NCBI RefSeq assembly: GCF_000331225.1 | Contig: NZ_ANFY01000007.1 | Coordinates: 486,046-550,045, forward strand | Reading direction: 5' to 3' | DNA: 64,000 nucleotides | Source: Sandarakinorhabdus sp. AAP62 | GTDB taxonomy: Bacteria > Pseudomonadota > Alphaproteobacteria > Sphingomonadales > Sphingomonadaceae | Part shown: piece by piece, positions 8,332 to 16,153 of the stretch | How positions within the stretch are numbered: the stretch's first letter is position 1 | Layout: each line of letters opens with the position of its first letter | Translations under genes and position numbers: made by a program | Notes under the pieces: model-generated | Seen by the model: the letters and a program-made list of their open reading frames with translations, nothing else | The model's database searches: none | What the model was told of the DNA's origin: nothing

Positions 8332-10011
8332 CTACGCCGGGCACTTCCCCGTCCCCGGCCCCTTCAGCGCCCGCCCCGCCGCCGCGCCGGTTGGCTCACC
8401 GCCCTTCAGCACCTGCACCCCGTTCACCCACACGCTGGACACGCCGGTGGCATATTGTGCCGGTTTGGCGAAGGTGGCGTGATCGCTGATGGTGGCCGGA
8501 TCGAACACCACGACGTCGGCGAAATAGCCGGCTTTGAGCAAGCCGCGCTCCTTGATGCCCAGATTGGTCACCGGCAGATGGCTCAGCCGCCGCACGGCGT
8601 CCTGCAGCGTTGTCGTCTTGTCCTCCCGCACATATTTGCCCAGCAGGCGGGCGACATTGCCATAGGCGCGCGGATGATCCTGGCTGAGCAGGAACACGCC
8701 CTCGGCACTCGGCGCACCGGCGTCGGATCCAAAGCTCATCCAAGGCAGCGCCGTCTGGCGCTTCACATTGGCCTCATCCATCAGGAAATAGGCGGTGCCC
8801 ACCCGGCTGCCATCCTCGATCACCAGGTCGATGGCGGTATCCTCCGGGCTGGTGCCGCGCATCCGTGAAACCTCACCCAGCGTCTTGCCGGTCAGCGGCT
8901 TCAGCTTGGGGTTCTTGAAGCCGAGCAGCAGCACATTTTCCGGTGTCCCCGCACGTTTGGCGAGATTCTCCCACGGCGCGTTATCGTCGGCCATCTCGGC
9001 CTTCACGCGAGCGCGCAGGGCCGGGTCCTTCAGCCGCTCGATCCATTGTTCCAGCCCGCCCGATTGCACCCACAGGGGCATGGCGGCGTCCAGCCCAGTG
9101 GCGCCAGCGGTGTAATTATACATGTTGGCAGTGATGCGAAGGCCCTGGGCGCGCGCTGCTTCGACCTTGGCGATGATCGTGTCGAGTTTGCCCCAATTCT
9201 TCTTGCCCGACATTTTCATGTGCCAGATCTCGGCGGGTCCGCCGGATTGGCGGGCGATCTCGATCAGTTCATCCACCGCCTGCTCAATCCGGTCACCTTC
9301 GGATCGCATGTGGCTGATGTACATGCCGCCGCACGCCGCACTCGCCTTGGCCAGCGCGATCAGTTCCGGCGTTTCGGCATAGGCCGCCGGCGCATAGATC
9401 ATCGAGGTGCCCAGCCCCAGCGCGCCTTCATTCATGGCGGCGCGCACCAGCCCCTGCATGCGCGCCAACTGTTCCGGTGTGGGATCAACATCGCTTTCAC
9501 CCACTTCGTGCACGCGCACCGTGGTGTGGCCGACAAAGCTGGCGACATTGGGCGCGATGCCCTTCTTTTCCAGCGTGGCCAGATATTCGCCCAGCGTCGT
9601 CCAGGTGATCGGGTACTTGATATCGTCCTGCCGCATCGCGCCCAGCCGCTTCATCTCCGGGTTGAGCGGCCCCATCGACGTGCCTTCGCCCATGATTTCC
9701 AGCGTCACGCCCTGGCGGATATCGCTCTGCGCGCGGCCATCGATCAGCAGGCTTTCGGTGGCCCAGCTCAGCATGTTGACGAAGCCCGGCGAAATGGCCT
9801 GGCCCTTCACATCCGTGACGACCGCGCCCGTGGTGATGCTGGCAGGCGCAGCGCCCTTGCCGATGCCGGTGATGCGATCCCCGTCCATGGCCAGCCAGCC
9901 GGCATAGGGCGTTTCGCCCGAGCCATCGACGATCAGGCCATTGGTGAGGACCACAGGCTTTGCGAGTGCAGACGAGGCCAGCAAGACAGCAGCAACAGCC
10001 AACAGGCGCAT
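8332..10011 (-). CDS. Exported amidohydrolase of the N-acyl-D-amino-acid deacylase family, HxH-less
   Basis: 559 residues from the ATG at 10011; GGGGGA about 7 bases upstream and an immediate signal peptide (MRLLAVAAVLLASSALA) favour this over two in-frame ATGs slightly upstream. Family hallmarks are VLTNGLIVDGSG at the N-terminus, YISHMRSEGDR and EIWHMKMSG (metal-binding His), and FGSDAG (catalytic Asp region). The usual strand-1 HxH is replaced by GFVNMLSWATES, and the Cys-bearing motif by GEGTSMGP. The protein therefore belongs to a divergent subfamily whose chemistry may differ from D-aminoacylase. Probably periplasmic. Confidence 0.82.
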   Translation of the reverse strand: MRLLAVAAVLLASSALAKPVVLTNGLIVDGSGETPYAGWLAMDGDRITGIGKGAAPASITTGAVVTDVKGQAISPGFVNMLSWATESLLIDGRAQSDIRQGVTLEIMGEGTSMGPLNPEMKRLGAMRQDDIKYPITWTTLGEYLATLEKKGIAPNVASFVGHTTVRVHEVGESDVDPTPEQLARMQGLVRAAMNEGALGLGTSMIYAPAAYAETPELIALAKASAACGGMYISHMRSEGDRIEQAVDELIEIARQSGGPAEIWHMKMSGKKNWGKLDTIIAKVEAARAQGLRITANMYNYTAGATGLDAAMPLWVQSGGLEQWIERLKDPALRARVKAEMADDNAPWENLAKRAGTPENVLLLGFKNPKLKPLTGKTLGEVSRMRGTSPEDTAIDLVIEDGSRVGTAYFLMDEANVKRQTALPWMSFGSDAGAPSAEGVFLLSQDHPRAYGNVARLLGKYVREDKTTTLQDAVRRLSHLPVTNLGIKERGLLKAGYFADVVVFDPATISDHATFAKPAQYATGVSSVWVNGVQVLKGGEPTGAAAGRALKGPGTGKCPA

Positions 10012-10050
10012 GATCATTCCCCCCATGTGAGTGGGGGCAAGCTTATGGCG

Positions 10051-10494
10051 CTAATCCGCCGGCAACAAGGCGGCAATGCCGGCCAGCAAGGGCGCCAGTT
10101 CGCCGCCGCGGCTTCCCGCCATCGGCGCCAGCACGGCGGCCAGTCGCGCTGGGCGACGGCTCTCGTCCAGCGCCAGCAGCAGCCGCTGCTCATCCTCGGC
10201 CACCGCGCCATGGCAGGGCAGGTGCAGCCGCACCGGTCGCACGGCGCGGCGCGCCAGTCCAACGATCAGGCAGCGCAGCAGATGTTCCAGCCCCATTCCC
10301 TGTTCGCCGAACCGCCGCTGCAGCAATGCATGGACATGCGCATCGCGCGCACTGCCCAGCGGGCGGACCATCGCCAGCCGGCGAAGGCACCAGAGCAATT
10401 CGCGCTGGACGGCGGTAAGCCCGGCCGGATCGTCCCGGCGTGGTGGCACCGATGGCCCGCCCTCTGGCCCGCTTTCCTCATGCCGCACGAACAT
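10051..10494 (-). CDS. Small DUF6628-like protein
   Basis: 147 residues from the ATG at 10494, preceded by a perfect GGAGGT ribosome site 5-6 bases upstream; the longer open frame upstream lacks support. The protein is Arg/Leu/Ala-rich, with ELLWCLRRLAMVRPLGSARDAHVHALL and a final LAPLLAGIAALLPAD. It has no membrane segment or catalytic motif that I can see. It resembles the short DUF6628 proteins of sphingomonads in length and composition, from memory only. Function is unknown. It is divergent from the PadR gene. Confidence 0.65.
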   Translation of the reverse strand: MFVRHEESGPEGGPSVPPRRDDPAGLTAVQRELLWCLRRLAMVRPLGSARDAHVHALLQRRFGEQGMGLEHLLRCLIVGLARRAVRPVRLHLPCHGAVAEDEQRLLLALDESRRPARLAAVLAPMAGSRGGELAPLLAGIAALLPAD

Positions 10495-10598
10495 CGGACA
10501 CCTCCATGGCCGGAAGCATGGACAAATTGCGAACGCGTCGCAATAGCAATTATGACGGCGTTGCGACGAGTTGCTGTGTGGGTCTTGCAATACACCCG

Positions 10599-10616
10599 CT
10601 CAAGATATATCTTAAG
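10599..10616. promoter_or_regulatory. Palindromic operator in the padR promoter
   Basis: A perfect 12-bp palindrome AAGATATATCTT (10602-10613) extends to 18 bp with one mismatched pair. It lies 31-48 bases before the PadR start and overlaps a possible -10 region (TTGCAA at 10585-10590 as -35). PadR regulators typically autoregulate by binding such palindromes, so this is the best operator candidate. Confidence 0.7.
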
Positions 10617-10646
10617 TGCTCCAAGCCCCAACCGGAGTCTTCCCCC

Positions 10647-11249
10647 ATGCACTTCCGTTTCCACTTCGATCGCGATGGCTTCCACAAGGAATTTGGTGGC
10701 CGCTGGTCTGGTCGCAGCAGCCGCTGGGCTGCCTTTGCGCAGCGCTTTGCCGATGAATTTGGTGATGGCGGCGATGGTCCGCGTCCCCGCCGCCGCCGCT
10801 TTGGCGCAGAGGCGCTGAAGATCGTCATCCTCCACCTGCTGAAGGAAGAGCCGCGCCACGGTTACGACCTGATCAAGGCCATCGAGGACAAGTCCGGCGG
10901 ACTTTATTCACCCTCGCCAGGCATGATCTACCCCATGCTCGCCATGCTCGCCGATGAAGGGCTGATCAGCGAAGTGGCCGGCGAGGAAGGCCGCCGCCGC
11001 TATGCCATCACCGACGCCGGCCGCGCCGCCCTGGAAGACGCCGAAGCGCAGCTGAAAGACGCGCTGCAACGCCTGGCCGACATGGCGCGTTGCAACACGG
11101 ACGATGGCCGCGAACCGCTGCGCGAGGCCATGCACGATCTGCGCGCCGCCGCGCGCGAGAGCGTTCGTGATGCGGAAAGCCGCGCCGAACGCGCCGAGGC
11201 CATCGCCGCCATCCTGCGCGACGCGGCGGAGAAGATCGGCAAGCTCTGA
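10647..11249 (+). CDS. PadR-family transcriptional repressor with His-rich N-terminal extension
   Basis: 200 residues; ATG at 10647 with CGGAG about 9 bases upstream. Residues 1-50 form an extension with a His/Phe/Asp/Arg-rich start (MHFRFHFDRDGFHKEF) and an Arg run. The PadR winged helix occupies about residues 55-130 (LKIVILHLLKEEPRHGYDLI, SPSPGMIYPMLAMLADEGLI), followed by a helical dimerisation tail. The extension and core resemble E. coli YqjI/NfeR, a metal-responsive PadR protein, although no ferric reductase gene is adjacent. It probably represses itself through the palindrome at 10599-10616. Metal sensing is inference; the extension has few Cys or His compared with NfeR. Confidence 0.88.
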   Translation: MHFRFHFDRDGFHKEFGGRWSGRSSRWAAFAQRFADEFGDGGDGPRPRRRRFGAEALKIVILHLLKEEPRHGYDLIKAIEDKSGGLYSPSPGMIYPMLAMLADEGLISEVAGEEGRRRYAITDAGRAALEDAEAQLKDALQRLADMARCNTDDGREPLREAMHDLRAAARESVRDAESRAERAEAIAAILRDAAEKIGKL

Positions 11250-11262
11250 CGGAAAGACGGGA

Positions 11263-11303
11263 GCCTCCGGCGGGCAGGGGCTGAGCCCCTGCACCCGCTT
11301 TCG
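11263..11303 (+). repeat. GC-rich intergenic repeat, family 1 copy 1
   Basis: GCCTCCGGCGG box, then the hairpin GCAGGGGC-TGA-GCCCCTGC, then CACCCGCTTTCG. It lies between the convergent padR and tsaC genes. It is one of six copies in the window. Confidence 0.85.
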
Positions 11304-11315
11304 TTTGGCTTGCGC

Positions 11316-12356
11316 CTAACCCCTTGGGGCGGCGGCGCGGGTGAGCCGGTCGTTGATGGCAAGGCCGAGCCCGTGCCGCGGCACTGGCGCCACTGCAATG
11401 CCGGCGCGGCCCGAGGCCTGCGCAACGTGCAGCAGATCGAACAGCCGGGCGGCGGCTTCGGTGAGGTCGCCGCTCGCCGACAGCGTGGCATCGCCGGCCA
11501 CCGCGCCGAAACCGATGTGATATTCGTCCGACCCAGCCGTAACGGCCTCAAGCCGCACCGGCTGCTGCGGGGCATAGTGCGATTCCATCATGCCCGGCGC
11601 GATGACCCTGTCCCTTGACCCCTCTCCCGGGCCGGCGTCGCCGTCTCTCGACCTCTCCCCGGCGGGGAGAGGTGAAGGAGAATCACCTCTCCCCGCCGGG
11701 GAGAGGTCGACTCGCGCGAAGCGCGGCGGGAGAGGGGCTCCCGCTGCGCCGACAATTGCCTCAACCGCAACAGCGCCCGGCCGCAGCAAACGCCAGCCGT
11801 CGCCTTCAATCGCAACAATCGTCGATTCCACCCCCGCCGCGCACGGCCCGGCATCGATCACCGGCACATCCGCCAACGACTCCAGCACATGCCCCGCCCG
11901 GGTGGGTGAAATCCGGCCCGAAGCATTGGCCGACGGCGCCGCCAACGGACCCACGCTGCGCACAAGCGCCTGCATGACGGCGTGCGCCGGGCAGCGCAGG
12001 GCGATCGTGTCCAGCCCCGCCGTCACCAGACTGGCCACCGGCGCATCGGCGCGGCGCGGCAGCACCAGCGTCAGCGGGCCCGGCCAGAGCATATCTGCCA
12101 GCGCATGCGCCAAGGGCGAAAACACCGCCAGCGTCTCGGCCTGCGCCACATCGGCGACATGCACGATCAGCGGGTTGAAGCTTGGCCGGCCCTTCGCCGC
12201 ATAGATGCCCGCCACTGCCGCACCATCGTCCGCCCGCGCCGCCAGCCCATAGACCGTCTCCGTCGGCACGGCGACCAGGCCGCCAGCCCGCAGCACAGCC
12301 GCCGCTGCGGCAATGCCGGCGGGATCGGGCGTCAACAGGCGGCTTTCGGGCGGCAT
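11316..12356 (-). CDS. tsaC: L-threonylcarbamoyladenylate synthase (Sua5/TsaC type) with in-frame palindromic insertion
   Basis: 346 residues. It makes threonylcarbamoyl-AMP from Thr, bicarbonate and ATP for tRNA t6A37 synthesis. The YrdC domain fills about residues 1-200 (GGLVAVPTETVYGLAA, KGRPSFNPLIVHV, TRAGHVL), and a C-terminal Sua5 domain starts near 250 (APGMMESHYAPQQPV). Between them, residues about 207-246 are encoded by nested DNA palindromes (11619-11737), giving an Arg/Gly/Pro/Ser linker unlike either domain. Both flanking domains look intact and in frame, so the gene is probably functional. It is divergent from the acyl-CoA dehydrogenase gene. Confidence 0.93.
   Translation of the reverse strand: MPPESRLLTPDPAGIAAAAAVLRAGGLVAVPTETVYGLAARADDGAAVAGIYAAKGRPSFNPLIVHVADVAQAETLAVFSPLAHALADMLWPGPLTLVLPRRADAPVASLVTAGLDTIALRCPAHAVMQALVRSVGPLAAPSANASGRISPTRAGHVLESLADVPVIDAGPCAAGVESTIVAIEGDGWRLLRPGAVAVEAIVGAAGAPLPPRFARVDLSPAGRGDSPSPLPAGERSRDGDAGPGEGSRDRVIAPGMMESHYAPQQPVRLEAVTAGSDEYHIGFGAVAGDATLSASGDLTEAAARLFDLLHVAQASGRAGIAVAPVPRHGLGLAINDRLTRAAAPRG
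11619..11737. repeat. Nested palindromic element inserted in frame within tsaC
   Basis: Two perfect 10-bp-stem hairpins (11651-11673 and 11685-11707, stem ACCTCTCCCC) lie inside outer inverted arms CCCCTCTCCCG (11619-11629) and CGGGAGAGGGG (11727-11737). The arrangement resembles mobile intergenic palindromes of alphaproteobacteria, but here it is translated. The outer boundary is the best visible limit and may not be the true insertion junction. Confidence 0.85.
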
Positions 12357-12412
12357 TGCGCGCGTCTATACGGTCAAGGAACCGAAAACGGAAACAGCAC
12401 GGAATTCTGGCC

Positions 12413-14155
12413 ATGCCCTACACCGCCCCCACCACCGAACAGCGTTTCGTGCTCGACGTGATCGCCGATCTGCCCGGCCTTGCCGCACTGCCGGCCTATG
12501 CCAACGCCACGCCGGACATGGTGGACGCGATCCTGGGTGAATCGGGCAAGCTGGCTGCGAATGTCTTCGCGCCGCTGAACAAGTCCGGCGACAAGGAACA
12601 TGCGCGGGTGAATGACGGCGTGGTGACACTGCCCGCCGGCTTCGTGGAGGCCTATGGCCAATATGTGCAAGCCGGCTGGGCAGGCCTTGGCGTGCCGGAA
12701 GCGCATGGCGGCCAGGGCCTGCCGTTTGCCGTTGCGGTCGCCGTGCAGGAGCAGTTGACCAGCGCCAACATGGCCTTTGCCCTGTGCATGATGCTGAGCC
12801 AGGGCGCGATCGAGGCGCTCGCCGCCCACGCCTCGCCGGAACTGCAGGAGCGTTACCTCTCCAAGCTCGTCACCGGCGAATGGACCGGCACCATGAACCT
12901 CACCGAGCCGACCGCTGGCAGCGACGTCGGCGCGCTGAAATCCCGCGCCGAACCCAACCCGGACGGATCATGGCGCATCAAGGGCACCAAGATCTTCATC
13001 ACCTGGGGCGAGCATGACGCGGCCGAGAATATTGTCCATCTCGTGCTGGCCCGCACGCCCGACAGCCCGCCGGGCACCAAGGGGATCAGCCTGTTCCTGG
13101 TGCCGAAAATCCTGCCCGATGGCACCCGCAACGACCTGAAGTGCGTCGGTGTCGAGCACAAGCTCGGTATCCACGCCTCCCCCACCTGCACGATGAGCTT
13201 TGGCGATTCCGACCAGTGCATCGGCTGGATGGTCGGGAGCGAAGGCGGCGGTATGCGGGCCATGTTCACCATGATGAACAACGCCCGCGTGCAGGTGGGC
13301 CTGCAGGGCGTCGCCATTGCCGAAGGCGCCATGCAGCACGCGCTGGATTATGCCCGCACCCGTGTCCAGAGCGCGAAATTTGGCGGCGGGCGGGAGCCGG
13401 TGCGCATCATCGAGCATGCCGACGTGCGCCGCACGATCATGACCATGCGCGCGCTCACCGAAGCCAGCCGCGCTTTGGTGTATCTGAACGCCGCCGCCGT
13501 TGACCGGGCGCATACCGGCGACAAGGCCGGGCAAGGCCTCGCCGATCTGCTCACCCCCATCTCGAAAAGCTGGGCCACCGATATCGGCGTCGAAGTCGCT
13601 TCACTGGGCGTGCAGATCTTCGGCGGCATGGGCTATGTCGAGGAGACGGGCGCGGCCCAATATCTGCGCGATGCCCGCATCGCGCCGATCTATGAAGGCA
13701 CCAACGGCATCCAGGCCATGGATCTTGTCGGCCGCAAGCTGGGCATGGACGGCGGCCAGCACTGGAAGGACCTGTTGGGCGAAGTCCGCGCCACGCTGTC
13801 TGATCTCGACGAGGATGAGGAGTTGAAGCTCATCACCCCGTGGCTGCAGGACGCGCTGGATTCGGCGCAGACGAGCTCGATCTGGCTGGCCGGCGCCAAC
13901 AATCCCGATGATGTCGCTGCCGGCGCCACGCCCTATCTGCGGCTGATGGGCCTCACGCTTGGCGGCTGGCTGCTCGCCAAGCAGGCGCTGGCCAGCCGCA
14001 CCCACCCCGATCCGCAGTTCGCCGCCGCCAAGCGCGCCACCGCGCGCTTCTTCGCCGAACAATTGCTGCCGCAAGTGCAGGCGCTCTCGGCCAGCGCCAT
14101 GCGCGGCGCGGCGCTGCTCTATGCCATTCCAGAGGATGGTCTGGCGGCGGCCTAA
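12413..14155 (+). CDS. Acyl-CoA dehydrogenase, DmdC-like (FadE type)
   Basis: 580 residues from the ATG at 12413; the upstream open frame belongs to the opposite strand's tsaC. FAD-dependent alpha,beta-dehydrogenation of an acyl-CoA is expected. Motifs are MNLTEPTAGSD, KIFITWGEHD, QIFGGMGYVEETGAAQYLRDARI and IYEGTNGIQAMDLVGRKL (C-terminal arginine/substrate segment). The extra ~120-residue C-terminal region is typical of the 3-methylmercaptopropionyl-CoA dehydrogenase (DmdC) group, many of whose members act on ordinary fatty acyl-CoAs. The substrate cannot be fixed from sequence. There is no adjacent dmd gene, so general beta-oxidation is more likely. Confidence 0.9.
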   Translation: MPYTAPTTEQRFVLDVIADLPGLAALPAYANATPDMVDAILGESGKLAANVFAPLNKSGDKEHARVNDGVVTLPAGFVEAYGQYVQAGWAGLGVPEAHGGQGLPFAVAVAVQEQLTSANMAFALCMMLSQGAIEALAAHASPELQERYLSKLVTGEWTGTMNLTEPTAGSDVGALKSRAEPNPDGSWRIKGTKIFITWGEHDAAENIVHLVLARTPDSPPGTKGISLFLVPKILPDGTRNDLKCVGVEHKLGIHASPTCTMSFGDSDQCIGWMVGSEGGGMRAMFTMMNNARVQVGLQGVAIAEGAMQHALDYARTRVQSAKFGGGREPVRIIEHADVRRTIMTMRALTEASRALVYLNAAAVDRAHTGDKAGQGLADLLTPISKSWATDIGVEVASLGVQIFGGMGYVEETGAAQYLRDARIAPIYEGTNGIQAMDLVGRKLGMDGGQHWKDLLGEVRATLSDLDEDEELKLITPWLQDALDSAQTSSIWLAGANNPDDVAAGATPYLRLMGLTLGGWLLAKQALASRTHPDPQFAAAKRATARFFAEQLLPQVQALSASAMRGAALLYAIPEDGLAAA

Positions 14156-14203
14156 ACTCCCCACCTCACCCGCCCGTTACCCCCTCCAGATGGAGGCGGC
14201 GCA

Positions 14204-15145
14204 ATGGGGGCAGAAGAGGCTTGGCAGGAACGATCGTCACCACGGGGCAGCCCGTTGCGGCGACAGCGCGCGCGCCATGATCGCAGTGACCGGTGGGCCA
14301 ACCGCTCACGCCTGATGCTGATCAGCGGTGCGGCCTTGCTGGTAATTGCCACCATCGTGGCCCGCTTTCTGCCGCAGGGCCGCACGGCCGGCGCCGTGCG
14401 GCCCGCGGTTGCCATGCGGCCGGCGGTGGTGGCCGCCGCGGCCATCGGCTTCGGTGAGAAGCTCACGCCGGACAAGCTCAAGCTGGTCGATGTGCCGGCG
14501 CAGACGCTGCCATCCGGCCATTTCGCGCGCATCGATTCGCTGGTCGTTGATCAGGGCCGCACCGCCATCCGGCCCATTGCCGCCAACGAACTGGTGATCG
14601 AAGCCGCGCTGGTGGCGGGTGCCCGCAGACTGTCGACAGCGCCGTTGCTGACACCTGGCCAGCGCGCCCTGGCGGTGCAGGTGGATGAAACCGCTGGCCT
14701 GTCTGGCCTGGTGTTCCCCGGTGACCGGGTCGACGTGCTGATGACCCGGCAGCCCGAGGAAGCCATGCCCTATGCCGAGATACTGGCCCAGAATCTGCGG
14801 GTATTGGCGGTCGGCAACGACATGAATGTTGGCCGCGAGAAGCCCAAGCTGGAAAAGACGGTCACGCTGGAAGTCAGCCCGTTGCAGGCGCAGAAACTCA
14901 CGCTGGCCATGGCCAACGGCACGATCAGCCTGGCCCTGCGCCAGTTCAGCAACGAAGCACGGGTGCGCCTCAACACCCTGCAGGTGAGCGACCTCACCGA
15001 CGGCACCACCACCAGGCTGGTCCGCAAACCCGGCAGCGAACCGGTCGTCGCCGCCCCTGCTCGCCCGGCCGCAAACCAGCGCCCGGTCCCCAGCGTTACC
15101 GTGATGCGCGGCGGCGCCGCCAGCGCGGCCGGGATTCTGCCCTGA
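14204..15145 (+). CDS. cpaB: Flp pilus assembly protein CpaB/RcpC-like, orphan
   Basis: 313 residues from the ATG at 14204, which has GGAGG 7 bases upstream; a second in-frame ATG at 14315 sits just before the hydrophobic anchor (MLISGAALLVIATIVARFLP) and is also plausible. After the anchor comes a SAF-like domain (AIGFGEKLTPDKLKLVDVP, AIRPIAANELV) and then the CpaB core with VDETAGLSGLVFPGDRVDVLMTR and VTLEVSPLQAQKLTLAMANG. CpaB is an inner-membrane/periplasmic part of tight-adherence pili. None of cpaC, tadA or flp is nearby, so it is either an orphan or serves a cluster elsewhere. Confidence 0.87.
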   Translation: MGAEEAWQERSSPRGSPLRRQRARHDRSDRWANRSRLMLISGAALLVIATIVARFLPQGRTAGAVRPAVAMRPAVVAAAAIGFGEKLTPDKLKLVDVPAQTLPSGHFARIDSLVVDQGRTAIRPIAANELVIEAALVAGARRLSTAPLLTPGQRALAVQVDETAGLSGLVFPGDRVDVLMTRQPEEAMPYAEILAQNLRVLAVGNDMNVGREKPKLEKTVTLEVSPLQAQKLTLAMANGTISLALRQFSNEARVRLNTLQVSDLTDGTTTRLVRKPGSEPVVAAPARPAANQRPVPSVTVMRGGAASAAGILP

Positions 15146-15188
15146 TTGGCGTTGAACAACGTCGGAAATCCACCCATCAGAACCTGCA

Positions 15189-15207
15189 CCGGATCATGAT
15201 GATCCGG
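15189..15207. repeat. Palindrome downstream of cpaB
   Basis: CCGGATCAT-G-ATGATCCGG is a perfect inverted repeat with a one-base centre, between cpaB and the cold-shock gene. It could be an operator or part of a terminator without a T-run. Confidence 0.5.
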
Positions 15208-15319
15208 CCCGACCTTGACTTTGCCATAAATCACGCCCACATCAGGGTTGCTAATCGTCGCCTGCGACGGAAATTGACGCCTGAAAAACGGCTCCTTCTC
15301 CTTTCTCGCGCTACCAGCT

Positions 15320-15360
15320 CCGGCCGTGCATTTGCGGCCGGGTTTCTTGTTTTCGCGAAA
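15320..15360 (+). promoter_or_regulatory. Structured leader of the cold-shock gene
   Basis: Perfect 7-bp stem CCGGCCG/CGGCCGG (15320-15326, 15335-15341) followed by the T-rich GTTTCTTGTTTT looks like a leader attenuator. It is followed at once by the palindrome TTTCGCGAAA (15351-15360), which covers the start of the AAAGGA ribosome site. The start codon is at 15373. Cold-shock mRNAs are commonly controlled by leader folding; the mechanism here is inferred. Confidence 0.55.
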
Positions 15361-15372
15361 GGAAAACATCAC

Positions 15373-15579
15373 ATGATCACCGGAACCGTAAAATTCTTCA
15401 ATGCCGACAAGGGCTATGGTTTCATCTCGCCGGAAAATGGTGGCGATGACAACTTCGTGCACATCAGCGCCGTTGAGCGCGCCGGCATGAGCACCCTCAA
15501 CAAGGAACAGCGCGTTTCCTATGAACTGGAAACCGATCGCCGCGGCAAGACCTCGGCTGTGAACCTTCAGGCTGCGTAA
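15373..15579 (+). CDS. Cold-shock protein, CspA family
   Basis: 68 residues, the usual single cold-shock-domain length. RNP1 is KGYGFISP and RNP2 is DNFVHISAVE; the start MITGTVKFFN is typical. It is a cytoplasmic RNA chaperone binding single-stranded RNA or DNA. The ATG at 15373 has AAAGGA about 9 bases upstream; the longer upstream open frame is the leader. A strong hairpin follows 8 bases after the stop. Confidence 0.95.
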   Translation: MITGTVKFFNADKGYGFISPENGGDDNFVHISAVERAGMSTLNKEQRVSYELETDRRGKTSAVNLQAA

Positions 15580-15586
15580 GCGACAG

Positions 15587-15619
15587 GGCCGGGCAGCGTC
15601 GCAAGGCTGCTGCCCGGCC
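15587..15619 (+). terminator. Hairpin terminator after the cold-shock gene
   Basis: Perfect 11-bp stem GGCCGGGCAGC (15587-15597) with GCTGCCCGGCC (15609-15619) and an 11-base loop. Only a short TT follows, so it is a weak or factor-assisted terminator. Confidence 0.6.
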
Positions 15620-15765
15620 TTCGAGCCGCACCCTTGCGCGGCGCCCAAGGACGGCAGTTGTTCCAGCCTTCGGGCCGGGAAACACCCGCGCACAGGATGC
15701 AGCCCTTCTGTTCACACCACCCAACCACGACCAGACAGCAGGCGCACAGCAGCGCCAGGACCTTG

Positions 15766-15912
15766 ATGACCATTACCACCCTTGAAAACACAAGCCGGCC
15801 GCAGACTGCGCGCCGCACGCTCACTCCCTATTACGGCAATCGTGAACATCGCCGTTCACCCGTCCTCACCCGCAGCGAACTGCGCCAGCTGGTGCTCGAT
15901 CAACTGGGTTGA
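15766..15912 (+). CDS. Very small basic protein, unknown
   Basis: 48 residues (MTITTLENTS...LRQLVLDQLG), with AGGA about 6 bases before the ATG. It is rich in Arg, with the central TPYYGNREHRRSPVLTR and a C-terminal amphipathic helix. No signal peptide or membrane segment is visible. I recall similar short proteins in other sphingomonads but cannot name a family. The weak ribosome site and small size keep confidence moderate. Confidence 0.5.
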   Translation: MTITTLENTSRPQTARRTLTPYYGNREHRRSPVLTRSELRQLVLDQLG

Positions 15913-15964
15913 CCAGCCCCAAGGCCCGCCATTGTGCCGTGGCCGTTCCGCAAAGGATCACAGC

Positions 15965-16141
15965 ATGCGCGCCACCAGCCTGTTCTATGCCACACAGATC
16001 GATCAATGCGCGCGCAATGCCGCCGATGCCGTGCTGGACAATCAACGCACCATGTTCCTCCGTGCCCAGGCGGCCTGGCAGACGCTGGCCGACAAGGAAA
16101 ACGCCGCCCAGGCCGAGCGCGAAAAGCGCCTGCCGGCCTGA
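15965..16141 (+). CDS. Small helical protein, unknown
   Basis: 58 residues, with AAAGGA about 6-7 bases before the ATG at 15965. It is almost entirely predicted helical (QIDQCARNAADAVLDNQRTMFLRAQAAWQTLADKE), with one Cys and no export signal. The pattern of a short N-terminus and an AW-containing helix is familiar from uncharacterised sphingomonad proteins. It is convergent with the aquaporin gene, 12 bases apart. Confidence 0.65.
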   Translation: MRATSLFYATQIDQCARNAADAVLDNQRTMFLRAQAAWQTLADKENAAQAEREKRLPA

Positions 16142-16153
16142 CAACAGCGCCGA

